A DNA stretch of 64,000 nt from Mucilaginibacter aquaedulcis (GCF_030409325.1 NZ_JAUFPR010000003.1:248001-312000); one strand, 5' to 3'. Shown: positions 8,604-18,145, counted from the stretch's first letter. A program made the numbers and translations. The notes: generated from the letters alone by a model not told the origin.

Positions 8604-9458
8604 CTATTTACGGTAATGCTCTCTAAAAAGCAGTGGCGTGGTTCCCTCGGCTTTTTTAAATAGCCTCGAAAAGTAGGTATGATCATCATATCCCAACACA
8701 TGGGCTATCTCTTTCACATTCATCTGGCTGTAATATAACAAGCGCTTGGCTTCCAGCATTACCTCCTGCTGTATCCAATAACTTACCGAAAAGCCGGTGA
8801 CCTTTTTCAGGGCCTCATTTAAGTAACTTTCAGATACATGCAACATGGATGCATAAGCCGACGGACTCTTCACCTCTTTGATATGCCCAAGCAGCAGTTT
8901 CTTAAATTCCTGTGACAGCTGCACCGGCCTCGACATAGAAACTTGCGAACAATCGGCAGTGCTGTAGCAGCTGGCCGCCATGCCAATAAATGATTTAAGC
9001 AGCGAGTGAACTATTTGCAGGTAAAATGGCCCGGGTTCAGCTTCAAGATATTTTTCCTGCACCAGTGTCAGCAAATTACAGCACTGCTGCTGCTGTGTGT
9101 TGTTTAAAACAACAGGCTGCTGCAACAACAACTGGCTTTCAAAAACAGTACGGTAATTGGGCGATATTAATGCTGTATCGATAGCTAAAAACCAGCCATA
9201 GGCCACTTCGTTACGTATACGATGATGTACCTGACCAGGCAAAACGTAATACAAGGTTGATGGCTTGAAGGATAATTCATGAAAATCTATCATGAGCGAA
9301 GCAACGCCTTCTTCGATCACAAAAAATATATAATGATCATCACGGTGCGCGCCGAGAGAGTCCTTATTATCATAAGGTCCTTCGCCCACAGTAAAATGCC
9401 TGATCTCGAGGCCTGTGCTAACCCGTTCCTTCAGCTGATGTACCGGAATATTTTTCAT
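8604..9458 (-). CDS. AraC-family transcriptional regulator
   Basis: A 284-residue regulator with an N-terminal cupin-like sensing domain (DDHYIFFVIEEGVASLMIDF, PGQVHHRI) and two C-terminal helix-turn-helix units (SAYASMLHVSESYLNEALKKVTG and NVKEIAHVLGYDDHTYFSRLFKKAEGTTP), the latter being the conserved AraC signature. The gene order AraC then siderophore-interacting reductase on the same strand suggests that it controls that gene, but no operator is visible. The upstream region 9459-9589 is shared with a divergent secreted-protein gene. Confidence 0.92.
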   Translation of the reverse strand: MKNIPVHQLKERVSTGLEIRHFTVGEGPYDNKDSLGAHRDDHYIFFVIEEGVASLMIDFHELSFKPSTLYYVLPGQVHHRIRNEVAYGWFLAIDTALISPNYRTVFESQLLLQQPVVLNNTQQQQCCNLLTLVQEKYLEAEPGPFYLQIVHSLLKSFIGMAASCYSTADCSQVSMSRPVQLSQEFKKLLLGHIKEVKSPSAYASMLHVSESYLNEALKKVTGFSVSYWIQQEVMLEAKRLLYYSQMNVKEIAHVLGYDDHTYFSRLFKKAEGTTPLLFREHYRK

Positions 9459-9589
9459 CGTACTTAACGGGCTTAATTTATAGTTATTTAGTTAAAAAAG
9501 GTTAAAAGGAAAGTCAAAACTTGATACACAACCTAATATGATGAATATTTAACCAAACAAATACCTGAAACCTTAAACATCTAACCCCG

Positions 9590-10198
9590 ATGAAAACATT
9601 ACTATTCTTGCCATTTTTTTTAACAATGTATTATACATCAGGTGCTCAACAGACCGATAATGATATTTCTGTGCATATAGAATCAGTTGGCAGTGGTTTC
9701 CCACGCAATAAATCTAAAATAGATGTTATTAAACACAACGAAACCATAAAAATTACCTATTCCTCCCTTGATAGCATTGGCTTTAAAACGCTGGGAAAAA
9801 ATCCCCGATATGTAAGACTAATAAACAATTTCATGCCACAACTCAAGCAAAATACCTCCCAAGATTCGTTGAAAAAAACAGTAAGAGAATTAGACACCTT
9901 GACAGGTACACAAGAATACTATAGTACAAATAGCATTTCATTAAATTCTACAACCGATACAGCCTACACTTCATTGTTATACAAACTAAATGCAACCAGT
10001 ACCGATAGCTTGGAGAACAAGGCAGCAAATCATTCAAGAATAATTATGGACGGCGTGCATATTAAATTCAAAATACAAAACGGCGATTCTACCCGTATTG
10101 TAAATGCTCATTCGCCAACGTCTCAATCCAATCCCCTTTTATATGCTTTTATGGAAGAAACCAGCAGGATTTACCGGCAAAAAAAGCAACCCAAATAA
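9590..10198 (+). CDS. Secreted protein of unknown function
   Basis: A 202-residue protein beginning MKTLLFLPFFLTMYYTSGAQQ, a signal peptide with a likely cut after SGA. The mature part is polar, rich in Ser, Thr and Asn, and has no motif I recognise. A stretch NHSRIIMDGVHIKFKIQNG looks like beta structure. The gene is divergent from the AraC gene and convergent with the PepSY/siderophore-receptor pair, with only 12 bases to the latter's stop codon. It has a proper start at ATG 9590. Function unknown. Confidence 0.7.
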   Translation: MKTLLFLPFFLTMYYTSGAQQTDNDISVHIESVGSGFPRNKSKIDVIKHNETIKITYSSLDSIGFKTLGKNPRYVRLINNFMPQLKQNTSQDSLKKTVRELDTLTGTQEYYSTNSISLNSTTDTAYTSLLYKLNATSTDSLENKAANHSRIIMDGVHIKFKIQNGDSTRIVNAHSPTSQSNPLLYAFMEETSRIYRQKKQPK

Positions 10199-10210
10199 AC
10201 AAAACTATTA

Positions 10211-11398
10211 TTAACTCAACACCGGTTGAGCACGCTTTACACTGCCCTTCTTATTCTTTTTATTACGCTTGCCCCACCATATTAAAAAACCTGTTATAGG
10301 TAACGATGCGCAGATCAGCGCTGCTAAGAATGCCATTATTTGCGTTGGCCATCCAAATATGCGGCCAGTGTGAATATATTTATTGGAGTTGCGCCATTTA
10401 AGCGCAAGGGGTTTATCCTGATGCTCCAGCTTATCAAACATTTTACCGGTTCGCTTATCAAAGTAAAAGTAACTCATGTTATTCCAGCTATCGGTAGTGC
10501 GTTTAACATAAGTAAATACCATTACAGTATTGCTCTTTTTTTCGGGCAAATTAAACCCTATAACTTTATAATTATCCCCTATTTGATGCAGCAGGTTAAC
10601 ATATATTACATCTATGATCTTTGTATTAGTGGTATCGCCTGTAGCAACGACAGGTGCGGCACGTAACAGGGTAATTTTACCGGATGTACCCAATACTTTA
10701 AACATACCGGTTTCCCACCATTTAAATGACCACACCAAACCAGTTATGGCTATTATAATAGCAATCGGAAGCACATAAAAGCCCAGGCTGCTATGCAGAT
10801 CGTAATTTACCCGTTTCCATTTAGCACTCCATTTTACGGTTATGCTTTGTTTAAACTGCTTGTAATTTTTAGGCAGCCATATAATAAAGCCGGTGATCAT
10901 CATGATCAAAAACAACAAAATGGCCGACCCAATAATTACACTACCCACTGGCTTGGTTAATAAAAGCTGCCTGTGCAGCTGCTCAACTACGTTAAAAAAC
11001 TCGTACCGCGCATCAATAATTCCCAGCACCGCGCCTGTATACTGATTAATATAAATATCATCCTGGTATTTTGCCTGGCTAAAATAACTGATACCTACAT
11101 CCTCTTTTTTATTAGCCTTACTGGCAGTAAATACATAACTATGGTCATCGCCTGTAATTTTCAGGTCAGTCATTTGCTTCTTTTTGCCAACCGCCTTTTG
11201 GGCTACAGCAAGTAATTCAGAAACCGGCCTTGCGGGGCCGGTTTGCTGAACTTTAACTAAATCATGATGAAAAAGACTAAACAACTCTTCATCAAATACC
11301 TGTATACAGCCAGTGACAGAAACTATTACAACTATGACTCCTGTAACCAGTCCTATCCATAAATGCAGCCAACCGGCTATCGCTTTAAACTTTTTCAA
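10211..11398 (-). CDS. PepSY-associated membrane protein (iron-uptake reductase-like)
   Basis: A 395-residue inner-membrane protein of the PepSY-TM family. The first membrane segment begins with AIAGWLHLWIGLVTGVIVVIVSVTG, carrying the conserved HLWxG; a central segment holds NVVEQLHRQLLL and a second membrane helix, then KWSAKWKRVNYDLHSSLGFY and a third helix (LPIAIIIAITGLVWS), and a last helix near the C-terminus followed by a basic tail. The His residues in HLWIG, LHRQL and DLHSSLG are typical of family members proposed to bind haem and reduce ferric siderophores in the periplasm. It starts only 8 bases after the stop of the siderophore-receptor gene, so the two are one operon. Confidence 0.88.
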   Translation of the reverse strand: MKKFKAIAGWLHLWIGLVTGVIVVIVSVTGCIQVFDEELFSLFHHDLVKVQQTGPARPVSELLAVAQKAVGKKKQMTDLKITGDDHSYVFTASKANKKEDVGISYFSQAKYQDDIYINQYTGAVLGIIDARYEFFNVVEQLHRQLLLTKPVGSVIIGSAILLFLIMMITGFIIWLPKNYKQFKQSITVKWSAKWKRVNYDLHSSLGFYVLPIAIIIAITGLVWSFKWWETGMFKVLGTSGKITLLRAAPVVATGDTTNTKIIDVIYVNLLHQIGDNYKVIGFNLPEKKSNTVMVFTYVKRTTDSWNNMSYFYFDKRTGKMFDKLEHQDKPLALKWRNSNKYIHTGRIFGWPTQIMAFLAALICASLPITGFLIWWGKRNKKNKKGSVKRAQPVLS

Positions 11399-11406
11399 AA
11401 TAATAT

Positions 11407-13872
11407 TTAGTTAATAGTATAGTTTAAGGTTAGTAAATAATTAGATGGCGCCCCTGGGAATAATCGCAGGTAATCATACCCACCAACCCAGTATTTTTTA
11501 TTGGTGATGTTGTTAGCATTAAATTGCAATAATACCTTACCTACCTGATAATATAAGGCCGCATTCAGTAAAGTGTAAGATGGTATGCCCTGTGCCAGGT
11601 TAAGTGATAATGTACGCTTATCAACATAGTTGGCTCCAGCTCCAATTCCCAGGCCATTTAGCATTCCGCGGGAAACATTATAACGTGTCCAGATATTAGC
11701 CAGATTTTTGGGTGCGTTTGGTTTTTGGCTGCCCACTTCGGCAGGTACCAAACTTTGGGTAATTTTAGCATCGTTGTAGGCATATGAAGCCAGCACGCTC
11801 CAGTTTGGTGTAATGCGGCCGGTAATATCAAACTCAATACCTTTTGAACGTTCTTTGCCTACCTGCCTCAATAAATCGGGCTGATCTGCAACATTGGCAT
11901 TATAAAGCGTATTGTTCTGATCTATCTGGTATACCGCGGTGCTGATGGTAAGCATATCATTTAACCAGCTGCTTTTGGCACCAAACTCAATCATGTTACT
12001 GGTTAAAGGTTTAAATGGCCCTCCGGCATTAGGGTTTGACAGCGTTGAAGCCGTTTGAGGATTATACCCTTCTACATAAGTACCATAAAAATTAATATTC
12101 TTTGTGGCAGTGTACACAAGACCAAAACGTGGCAGCCAAGCGCTTGAATGTGTTTTTGCTTCTGTAGCTTTTTTATAATTCGCAAAATCAGTATAGTATT
12201 CATACCGTACACCTAACAGGGCTTGAAATTTCCCAAGCCTTACCTGATCCTGCACATAACCGGCATTTAAATAGTAGTAAGTAGGGTCAACCGCTACCTG
12301 GGTAAAAAAGTCTTTGCTATCATCCTGCATGCGTTGGGAATTTATCACATCATCCAGGTTAAATGAGGGCACGTTGGGTACAGGGTTGCCATTTTTATCT
12401 AACAAATAATTGGCTTTTTTGGTTGGATCATACGAACCAATGCTCCCGGTATTGGCTGCGTTGCGATATCCTGACGCTGTTAACTGCGACGCGCCAACAG
12501 GCAAGCGTTCGCTGCCATAATCATACCCGGCCACTATATTATGCTCCAGCCATCCGGTATTTGCCTTATAATTAAAGTAACCACTAAAGTTATCTATGTA
12601 ACGCTTACGTATGCGCGAAAATATCTGTAAAGCTACAAGATTAGGTATAGCGGTGTTGTTACCATCAACCGCGTAAGCATTGGCGCTGCGGTGCTCATAT
12701 AGATCTTCCTGGTAACCGGTCCTGGAATAAGCGGCATTAAAGCTCAGGTGATCATTAAACTGGTGAATTCCTGATAGTGTTACGATATATGTTTGTTCAT
12801 TTAAACGATCATTACCGGTATTGATAGATAATGAGGCAGGTGTTGAATACAAATCATTTAACCGGGTAGACTGCCCCCTATCTAAACGGCTGCGGGAATT
12901 GTTATACACCAGGTCAAAATTGATACGGGTTTTAGGAGATGCCACAAATGATAATGATGGCGCTATAATGATGTTTTTATCAAATTGCAGATCGCGAAAT
13001 GAATTGGCATCCTCATAACCAAAATTTAAACGATACAGTAAAGAGCTATCCTGGTTAGCCGGACCGGTAAAATCGGCCAGTGCGCGCAGCGTGTTAAAAC
13101 TACCTAATGAAAAGCTTACTGTTTTGCGGTTTTCGTTCAATGGTTTCTTGGTAACCCGGTTAACCACGCCACCAGGGCTGGCATTACCATACAATGCCGA
13201 TGAAGGGCCTTTTAAAACCTCAACCCGTTCAAGGTAATTGGTAAGGGGCTGTTTCCAAAAACCGGTACTGGTACGTAAGCCGTTTAAAAGCTGTGTATTG
13301 CTACCGCCATTTACCCTAAAACCACGTATGGTTAGGTCATCGTAGGTGGTAAATTGGTTAACACCGCTAAAGTTTTTAACTACATCGCCAATGCGTATGG
13401 CTCCTTGATCGGCTATAAGTTCTTTACTGGCGTATGATACTGACTGTGGCAGATCTTTTATATCTGTCTGCGTTTTATTGCCGATAAAGGTTTTGGTGGT
13501 TTTATAAGTCTTTTCTTTTCGGCCGGTAATTTCTACCGTTTGTAATTGTTGTTCATCACTACTGATGGTTACATTAATATCCAACGTTTCGCCGGCTGTT
13601 ATTGTGATGGACTTAGTAAACTTTTTATAACCTACACCGCTAAAGGTAAGATTATAACTTCCGGGTAAAACATGAGTAATGGTATAAAATCCACTATTAT
13701 CGGTAATGGCTCCCTTTGTTGTTCCGGATAGGCCAACCGAAACAGCCTCGGCCGGTTTATTATCTTTAATGCTAACCTTTCCGGTTATGATGGCGTTTGG
13801 TTGTTGTGCTTGTAAAATTTTAGTCGATAAAATGAGTGTAAAAATAAGTAACAGCAGGGTAAACTTGTTCAT
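11407..13872 (-). CDS. TonB-dependent siderophore receptor
   Basis: An 821-residue outer-membrane receptor. It has a signal peptide (cut near LQA), a carboxypeptidase-regulatory-like domain (about 27-105, GKVSIKDNKPAEAVSV and ITHVLPGSYNLTFSGVGY), a TonB-box region (QQLQTVEITGRKEKTYK), a plug with DLPQSVSYASKELIADQGA and VLKGPSSALYGNASPGGVVN (the siderophore-receptor signature) and a barrel ending LLTLNYTIN. It heads a two-gene operon with a PepSY membrane protein. Two palindromic boxes upstream (13884-13896, 13918-13936) closely resemble those before the imelysin operon at 21.8 kb, so both operons probably answer to iron through a Fur-type repressor. The siderophore is unknown. Confidence 0.95.
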   Translation of the reverse strand: MNKFTLLLLIFTLILSTKILQAQQPNAIITGKVSIKDNKPAEAVSVGLSGTTKGAITDNSGFYTITHVLPGSYNLTFSGVGYKKFTKSITITAGETLDINVTISSDEQQLQTVEITGRKEKTYKTTKTFIGNKTQTDIKDLPQSVSYASKELIADQGAIRIGDVVKNFSGVNQFTTYDDLTIRGFRVNGGSNTQLLNGLRTSTGFWKQPLTNYLERVEVLKGPSSALYGNASPGGVVNRVTKKPLNENRKTVSFSLGSFNTLRALADFTGPANQDSSLLYRLNFGYEDANSFRDLQFDKNIIIAPSLSFVASPKTRINFDLVYNNSRSRLDRGQSTRLNDLYSTPASLSINTGNDRLNEQTYIVTLSGIHQFNDHLSFNAAYSRTGYQEDLYEHRSANAYAVDGNNTAIPNLVALQIFSRIRKRYIDNFSGYFNYKANTGWLEHNIVAGYDYGSERLPVGASQLTASGYRNAANTGSIGSYDPTKKANYLLDKNGNPVPNVPSFNLDDVINSQRMQDDSKDFFTQVAVDPTYYYLNAGYVQDQVRLGKFQALLGVRYEYYTDFANYKKATEAKTHSSAWLPRFGLVYTATKNINFYGTYVEGYNPQTASTLSNPNAGGPFKPLTSNMIEFGAKSSWLNDMLTISTAVYQIDQNNTLYNANVADQPDLLRQVGKERSKGIEFDITGRITPNWSVLASYAYNDAKITQSLVPAEVGSQKPNAPKNLANIWTRYNVSRGMLNGLGIGAGANYVDKRTLSLNLAQGIPSYTLLNAALYYQVGKVLLQFNANNITNKKYWVGGYDYLRLFPGAPSNYLLTLNYTIN

Positions 13873-13883
13873 AAATTATTTGG

Positions 13884-13896
13884 ATTTAGTCTAAAT
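13884..13896. promoter_or_regulatory. Short palindromic operator candidate (proximal)
   Basis: ATTTAGTCTAAAT is a perfect 6-1-6 palindrome located 11 bases upstream of the siderophore-receptor start codon. Its arms ATTTAG/CTAAAT equal the outer arms of the 19-bp boxes at 13918-13936 and 21877-21895, so it may be a second, compact binding site of the same regulator. Confidence 0.4.
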
Positions 13897-13917
13897 TAAG
13901 CGCAAAGAAACTTAATT

Positions 13918-13936
13918 ATTTAGAATCATTCAAAAT
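13918..13936. promoter_or_regulatory. Fur-box-like operator upstream of siderophore receptor
   Basis: ATTTAGAATCATTCAAAAT is a 19-bp near-palindrome with the core GAAT-C-ATTC, the same length and centre geometry as known Fur boxes. It agrees in 18 of 21 positions (with two flanking bases) with the element at 21816-21836. On the minus strand its right side merges into TTATTTTG, close to a -7 promoter element, so binding would block transcription of the receptor operon. Assignment to Fur is inference. Confidence 0.55.
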
Positions 13937-14063
13937 AATTTCCAAATTAAATCCTCAGTTAGATTTAAAATCCATAGAAACAGTTGATGCCTCTCCCTGC
14001 ATATCAACTATAATCATAAAAAGTAAGCTTTTAGTGGTTGGGTAGCTACATTAAAATAACTTA

Positions 14064-14963
14064 TTAATGTGCGCTACTGCCTTTACGGGTGCTTAAAATA
14101 ATTCCGGCTAAAACCAGTACTGCCCCGACTACTTGTAAAAGGTTAACCCGGTCATGCAAAAAAACAAGAGCTATCACAAGGCCAACAACCGGATCGAGAT
14201 TGGCAAAGTTACCCACCTGCGCCGCGGTTAATAGCTTCAATGAGCGGTTATACAGCAAATAACAAACGCCAGATGATATAGCTCCGAGGTATAGGATGAC
14301 CAGCCATGAATTGAAGTGAATAACAGGCCATGCATGTCCGCGGTTCTCAAATATGGCAGCAGGCAGCAAAAACAACGAGCCTGCAAGCGAGCTTATACTG
14401 GTTATTAAAAATGGATTGAGCTGAGCTACTTTCTTGGAAATAATGGTGTAAGCGCCCCAGGCTATTATAGCAATGATCATATATAGGTTTCCCCTGGCGC
14501 TATTGGGGACATCATTATTATTGGGTGCCAAAAAACCGATTAGCGTAACGCCGATCAATGATATAATGATCCCGAAAACCTGGGCAGCTGTTAACTTTTC
14601 CTTAAGAAAAATGGCAGCAAACAAGGCTATGCAAACCGGGATAAATCCCTGAATCAACGACCCTACCGATGCCGAAGTAAGCTGTGCCGAAAGATTAAAA
14701 AAGAAATAAAAACAGGTTACCCCGGTTAATCCCATGCATAAAACAGCCATCCACGGTACTCCAGCCAAATAAGCTTTAAGTGGTTTATCCTTGCTCACAA
14801 AAAACAGGATAAGCAGTGTTATAGCACCCAGCGAGCATCTTAAAAAAGCAAGTGTTAAGGGTGGTACATCGTTTATGATAAGTTTGGTTACGGGGTAGCT
14901 GCTCCCCCAAACTATCATCACAAATATGATAGTAATTAAGCCTGTTAATTTCTTATTCAGCAT
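14064..14963 (-). CDS. EamA-family (DMT superfamily) transporter
   Basis: A 299-residue inner-membrane protein with ten predicted membrane helices in two EamA repeats, each of five. Repeat one runs from about 5 to 140 (VMIVWGSSYPVTKLII, then PPLTLAFLRCSLGAITLLIL) and repeat two from about 155 to 293 (MIIAIIAWGAYTIISKKVA, GAISSGVCYLLYNRSLKLL, NLDPVVGLVIALVFLHDRV). Members export amino acids, metabolites or drugs; the cargo cannot be predicted. It is transcribed divergently from the pyridoxamine-phosphate-oxidase-like gene, sharing a 70-base intergenic region. Confidence 0.92.
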   Translation of the reverse strand: MLNKKLTGLITIIFVMIVWGSSYPVTKLIINDVPPLTLAFLRCSLGAITLLILFFVSKDKPLKAYLAGVPWMAVLCMGLTGVTCFYFFFNLSAQLTSASVGSLIQGFIPVCIALFAAIFLKEKLTAAQVFGIIISLIGVTLIGFLAPNNNDVPNSARGNLYMIIAIIAWGAYTIISKKVAQLNPFLITSISSLAGSLFLLPAAIFENRGHAWPVIHFNSWLVILYLGAISSGVCYLLYNRSLKLLTAAQVGNFANLDPVVGLVIALVFLHDRVNLLQVVGAVLVLAGIILSTRKGSSAH

Positions 14964-15033
14964 TTTTCAAGATACTATTATTTAATTGGCGGCGGGCACA
15001 AACAAATTAACTAATAGATTGATTTACATACTA

Positions 15034-15456
15034 ATGCGCGGTGTAAACAAACAATTTATTTATGATTTTATAAAAAGCCGGTCATTAGCGGTGATAAGTA
15101 CCGTTAACGAAAAGGCTATGCCCGAAGCCGCCCTTATCGGTATTGCCGTTACCCCAAAACTCGAAATAATTTTTGATACCGCTAACATTTCCCGCAAACA
15201 TCCCAACTTGTTGCAAAACCCAGCGGTTGCCCTGGTAATTGGCTGGGATAATGACATCACCCTGCAATATGAAGGTACAGCAACCCAACTGCCAGATCAT
15301 GATGACCAATACAAACAGCTATATTTTGATACTATTAAAGGTGCCCGGGAAAGAAGCCAGACCCTGCACGGCATTGTGTACTTTAAAATAAGCCCGCACT
15401 GGATACGCTACTGTAATTATAACCCACCGGTGATGATCAAGGAGTTAATGTTTTAG
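15034..15456 (+). CDS. Pyridoxamine 5'-phosphate oxidase family protein
   Basis: About 140 residues forming a small split-barrel flavin-binding protein: KQFIYDFIKSRSLAVISTVNEKAMPEAALI at the N-terminus is the usual opening, with IIFDTANISRKHPNLLQNPAVALVIGWD as the FMN-binding middle. I place the start at the ATG at 15034; a longer frame would need a TTG at 14986. True PdxH enzymes are larger, so this is a family member of unknown substrate (general stress or F420/FMN-binding type), not the vitamin B6 enzyme. Divergent from the EamA transporter gene. Confidence 0.82.
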   Translation: MRGVNKQFIYDFIKSRSLAVISTVNEKAMPEAALIGIAVTPKLEIIFDTANISRKHPNLLQNPAVALVIGWDNDITLQYEGTATQLPDHDDQYKQLYFDTIKGARERSQTLHGIVYFKISPHWIRYCNYNPPVMIKELMF

Positions 15457-15552
15457 ATAAATGACCCTTTAGCAGAAATACAGAGATTGTTGTTTTCATC
15501 GGACGAAAAGCAGAGGAATGTGCGATTCCGTCCCCTGGAAGGGAATTAAAAA

Positions 15553-15597
15553 AACACTGCTACCGCAAGCATCCCGTTTGTGGTAGCGGTGTTTTTG
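15553..15597 (+). repeat. Extragenic hairpin repeat, copy 1 (terminator-like)
   Basis: A stem formed by cactgctacc (15555-15564) and ggtagcggtg with one mismatch, followed by TTTTTG on the plus strand, so it can end transcription of the preceding plus-strand gene. Its core gctaccgcaagc-atcccg-tttgtgg recurs in opposite orientation at 15623-15651, which marks it as a dispersed extragenic element rather than a unique terminator. Confidence 0.65.
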
Positions 15598-15622
15598 ATC
15601 ATAAATATTTGCTAATCATGAT

Positions 15623-15651
15623 AACCACAAGCGGGACGCTTGCGGTAGCGG
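15623..15651 (-). repeat. Extragenic hairpin repeat, copy 2 (inverted)
   Basis: The segment accacaagcgggacgcttgcggtagcgg is, in reverse complement, nearly the same as the core of copy 1 (gctaccgcaagc, then cccg, then ttgtgg). The two copies therefore form a head-to-head pair about 30 bases apart, as seen for REP-type elements. No coding frame overlaps it. Confidence 0.5.
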
Positions 15652-15661
15652 AGAAAAAAGA

Positions 15662-15684
15662 AACCCTCTCCTTTGGAGAGGGTT
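15662..15684 (-). terminator. Terminator after the FecA-like receptor gene
   Basis: A perfect 10-bp stem (aaccctctcc with ggagagggtt) and a three-base loop, 25 bases beyond the receptor stop codon. On the minus strand it is followed by TTTCTTTTTTC. The CCCTCTCC...GGAGAGGG motif with the trailing GGGTGAGG looks like a dispersed extragenic repeat used as a terminator. Confidence 0.75.
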
Positions 15685-15709
15685 GGGTGAGGCCCTTACT
15701 GATGTCGCC

Positions 15710-18145
15710 CTACAACTTCACCTGCAGCGTGAGGAAAAAGCTGCGGGCATCGGCAGGGATAATTCCGGGCCCGGGGTAGCTATCGGCACGGCGGGTAAAA
15801 TATCTTTTATCGGCCAGGTTATTTACCGAACCTTCCAGCGTAAACAGTTTACTTAGTTTATATTGTGCCGATAAATCCATTACCGTATAGGCAGGTATTA
15901 TGCCATTAATGGCGTTAATGGTAAAGGTGGAGTTAGTAGCATCAGAGAACTGGCTGCTGGTATAAGCCACCTGGTAGCTGGCCGAAAACCTTTTATATTG
16001 ATATGATAAACCACTTTTAAATATTACATCCGGTGCCAGCTCAACTTTTCTGTTATGATATGCCGACACCTTGCTGCCAGTATAGCGGGCATGGATCAAA
16101 GCCAGATTGCTGAATACAGAAACCTTAGTATCATGAGCCCATGGTGCTATAAAATGCAGCAATTCCAGTTCGGCAAATGATTCTAAACCGAGGCTTTGCG
16201 ATGCCGAAATATTGGTACGATACCGCAGATCATTATTATTAACATCAACCGTATCGGTAGTACCAATGCGGTTATTGTAATGGATCATGAATAGGCTCAC
16301 ATCATAATTAAATACAGAAGATATGTTACCCCGCATACCCAGATCGGCCGAGTAACCTGTTTCATCCTTCAGGTTAGGGTCAACCTGCAAACCTTTAACG
16401 CTTGAGTTAAGATCACTAAAATTGATGGCCCTGTAGTTTTGTGATATATTACCATAAAACTGCATGGCTTCACTTTTAAAGTAACTCAGGCCTATCCCGC
16501 CAATAACAAACTGGCGGCTGCTGTTTTTAATATCCTGCCGTTCTTCGCGCAGTATCACGTTCCCGGCCCTGTCTGTATTATAAAATATATATGAGCCATT
16601 AGCCTTGGTGGTAATATCCTCAAACCTTACTCCCGGTATTATACTGAACTTGGGTGTAAGCCTGAAAATATTTTCAGCAAACACAGCCAGGTTATAGTTC
16701 GGGAATACATAGTGAGAGTAATTGTTTACATCTGTTGATGATGTACCATAATTAAAATCAGACGCCTCACCAGTTGAACCATTATTACCTAAGCCTTGCT
16801 CCCGGTTGGTGTGCCCACGGTAATACCTAACGCCAACAAGCAGGTTTTGAGGATTGCTGCCCAATTTATAGGTGTACAACAGCCGGCTTTCGTTACCATA
16901 GTTTTTATATTGATCCTTGTATAACCGGCGGTCGCCGTTATCATCACCCCTGTTGGTATATTCCAGGAAGCCTACGGCATCGCGGCCCGCGTAAAGACCA
17001 AAAAAGCGGGAGTTGAATTTCAGGTTGTCGTTAATTTTATAATCCAATATAAAGGCACCCAGGTTCCAGTTCACTTTAAACCAGTTGCGTGAACGTAAGG
17101 ATTGTCTTGGATCGGCCGCAAATTCGGCATCAGTTAAACCACCCGGCTGATGTGCCAGGTAATTCATAAAGGTGTATTGAAACGTAAGCGATAATTTATC
17201 AGTTGCCTTGTAGTTTATATCAGCATATGCCGTATTTACATTAAACTGCGAATTTGGCCGCCAGCCATCACCTTGTTTGTGTTGAAAAAAGGCATAGTAT
17301 TGTACCTTGTTTACTGTACCGCCAATACTGTTGGTGGTATTAAAAAATCCCCAGGAGCCTGCGGTTTCGCGCGAGGTGATCTCGAAAGGTTTATCGGTAG
17401 CACCCTCCTTTAATTTAAAGTTGATGAGGCCGCCAAATTGAGTACCGTATTGTAACGACGATGCACCTCGCAATATCTCGATCCTGTCGGTCAGTTCTGC
17501 CGGGGGGGAATAATAGCTTTCGGGATAGCCTAATGCATCGGCGCTGATATCATAGCCGTTTTGGCGGGTATTAAAGTTGGTTACCCGGTTAGGGTTTAAT
17601 CCGCGGCCGCCAATACCCAGTTGAATGCCCGCACCATCATTTTCCCATATGTTTATACCGGCCACGCGCGAATAAATTTGGCGGGTATTGTTTGAGGCCT
17701 TGTTGCCAACCACATCATCCATCACAATCACCTCGCTTTTTTTACCGGCATTAATGGTAGTGCCTTCTACCGCTTTTAAGCGGGTAACACCAAATGTTTT
17801 TTCTTTCCGTGTGCTTACATCCACATTATCCAATTGGTATACTGAGGATTTTAATGTGGCATTGATGGTCAGATCCTTATTTACATTTACCTCCCGCGAT
17901 AAGGATTCATAACCCAGCTCGGTTATGTTCAAAGTGTATTTTCCTTCTTTTACGTTTTTTAACTCGTAATATCCCGCCGAATCACACTTGATAACGTAAG
18001 CGGTATTTTTTAAAGCAATGGTAGCGTTAGCCAGCCCTACGCCCGCTGTTGTGCGCACCGTGCCGCTAACGGTAAATGTTTGTGCCGCTGATCTGAAGGC
18101 GGCGGTTAACAATAATAAGCAGATCAATAAGTAAGTTTTTTTCAT
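15710..18145 (-). CDS. TonB-dependent receptor, FecA-like (iron complex uptake)
   Basis: An 811-residue outer-membrane receptor with a signal peptide (cut after SAA), a carboxypeptidase-regulatory-like domain (about 25-105), a TonB-box region (YQLDNVDVSTRKEKTFGVTRL), a plug resembling FecA (DDVVGNKASNNTRQIYSRVAGINIWEND, GIGGRGLNPNRVTNFNTRQNGYDI, RIEILRGASSLQYGTQFGG) and a barrel ending FFLTLQVKL with a terminal Leu. Its ATG overlaps the stop of the HTTM gene (ATGA), showing tight coupling. It is the last gene of the DUF4856-imelysin-HTTM-receptor operon and ends at a strong terminator. Iron or an iron complex is the likely cargo. Confidence 0.94.
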   Translation of the reverse strand: MKKTYLLICLLLLTAAFRSAAQTFTVSGTVRTTAGVGLANATIALKNTAYVIKCDSAGYYELKNVKEGKYTLNITELGYESLSREVNVNKDLTINATLKSSVYQLDNVDVSTRKEKTFGVTRLKAVEGTTINAGKKSEVIVMDDVVGNKASNNTRQIYSRVAGINIWENDGAGIQLGIGGRGLNPNRVTNFNTRQNGYDISADALGYPESYYSPPAELTDRIEILRGASSLQYGTQFGGLINFKLKEGATDKPFEITSRETAGSWGFFNTTNSIGGTVNKVQYYAFFQHKQGDGWRPNSQFNVNTAYADINYKATDKLSLTFQYTFMNYLAHQPGGLTDAEFAADPRQSLRSRNWFKVNWNLGAFILDYKINDNLKFNSRFFGLYAGRDAVGFLEYTNRGDDNGDRRLYKDQYKNYGNESRLLYTYKLGSNPQNLLVGVRYYRGHTNREQGLGNNGSTGEASDFNYGTSSTDVNNYSHYVFPNYNLAVFAENIFRLTPKFSIIPGVRFEDITTKANGSYIFYNTDRAGNVILREERQDIKNSSRQFVIGGIGLSYFKSEAMQFYGNISQNYRAINFSDLNSSVKGLQVDPNLKDETGYSADLGMRGNISSVFNYDVSLFMIHYNNRIGTTDTVDVNNNDLRYRTNISASQSLGLESFAELELLHFIAPWAHDTKVSVFSNLALIHARYTGSKVSAYHNRKVELAPDVIFKSGLSYQYKRFSASYQVAYTSSQFSDATNSTFTINAINGIIPAYTVMDLSAQYKLSKLFTLEGSVNNLADKRYFTRRADSYPGPGIIPADARSFFLTLQVKL

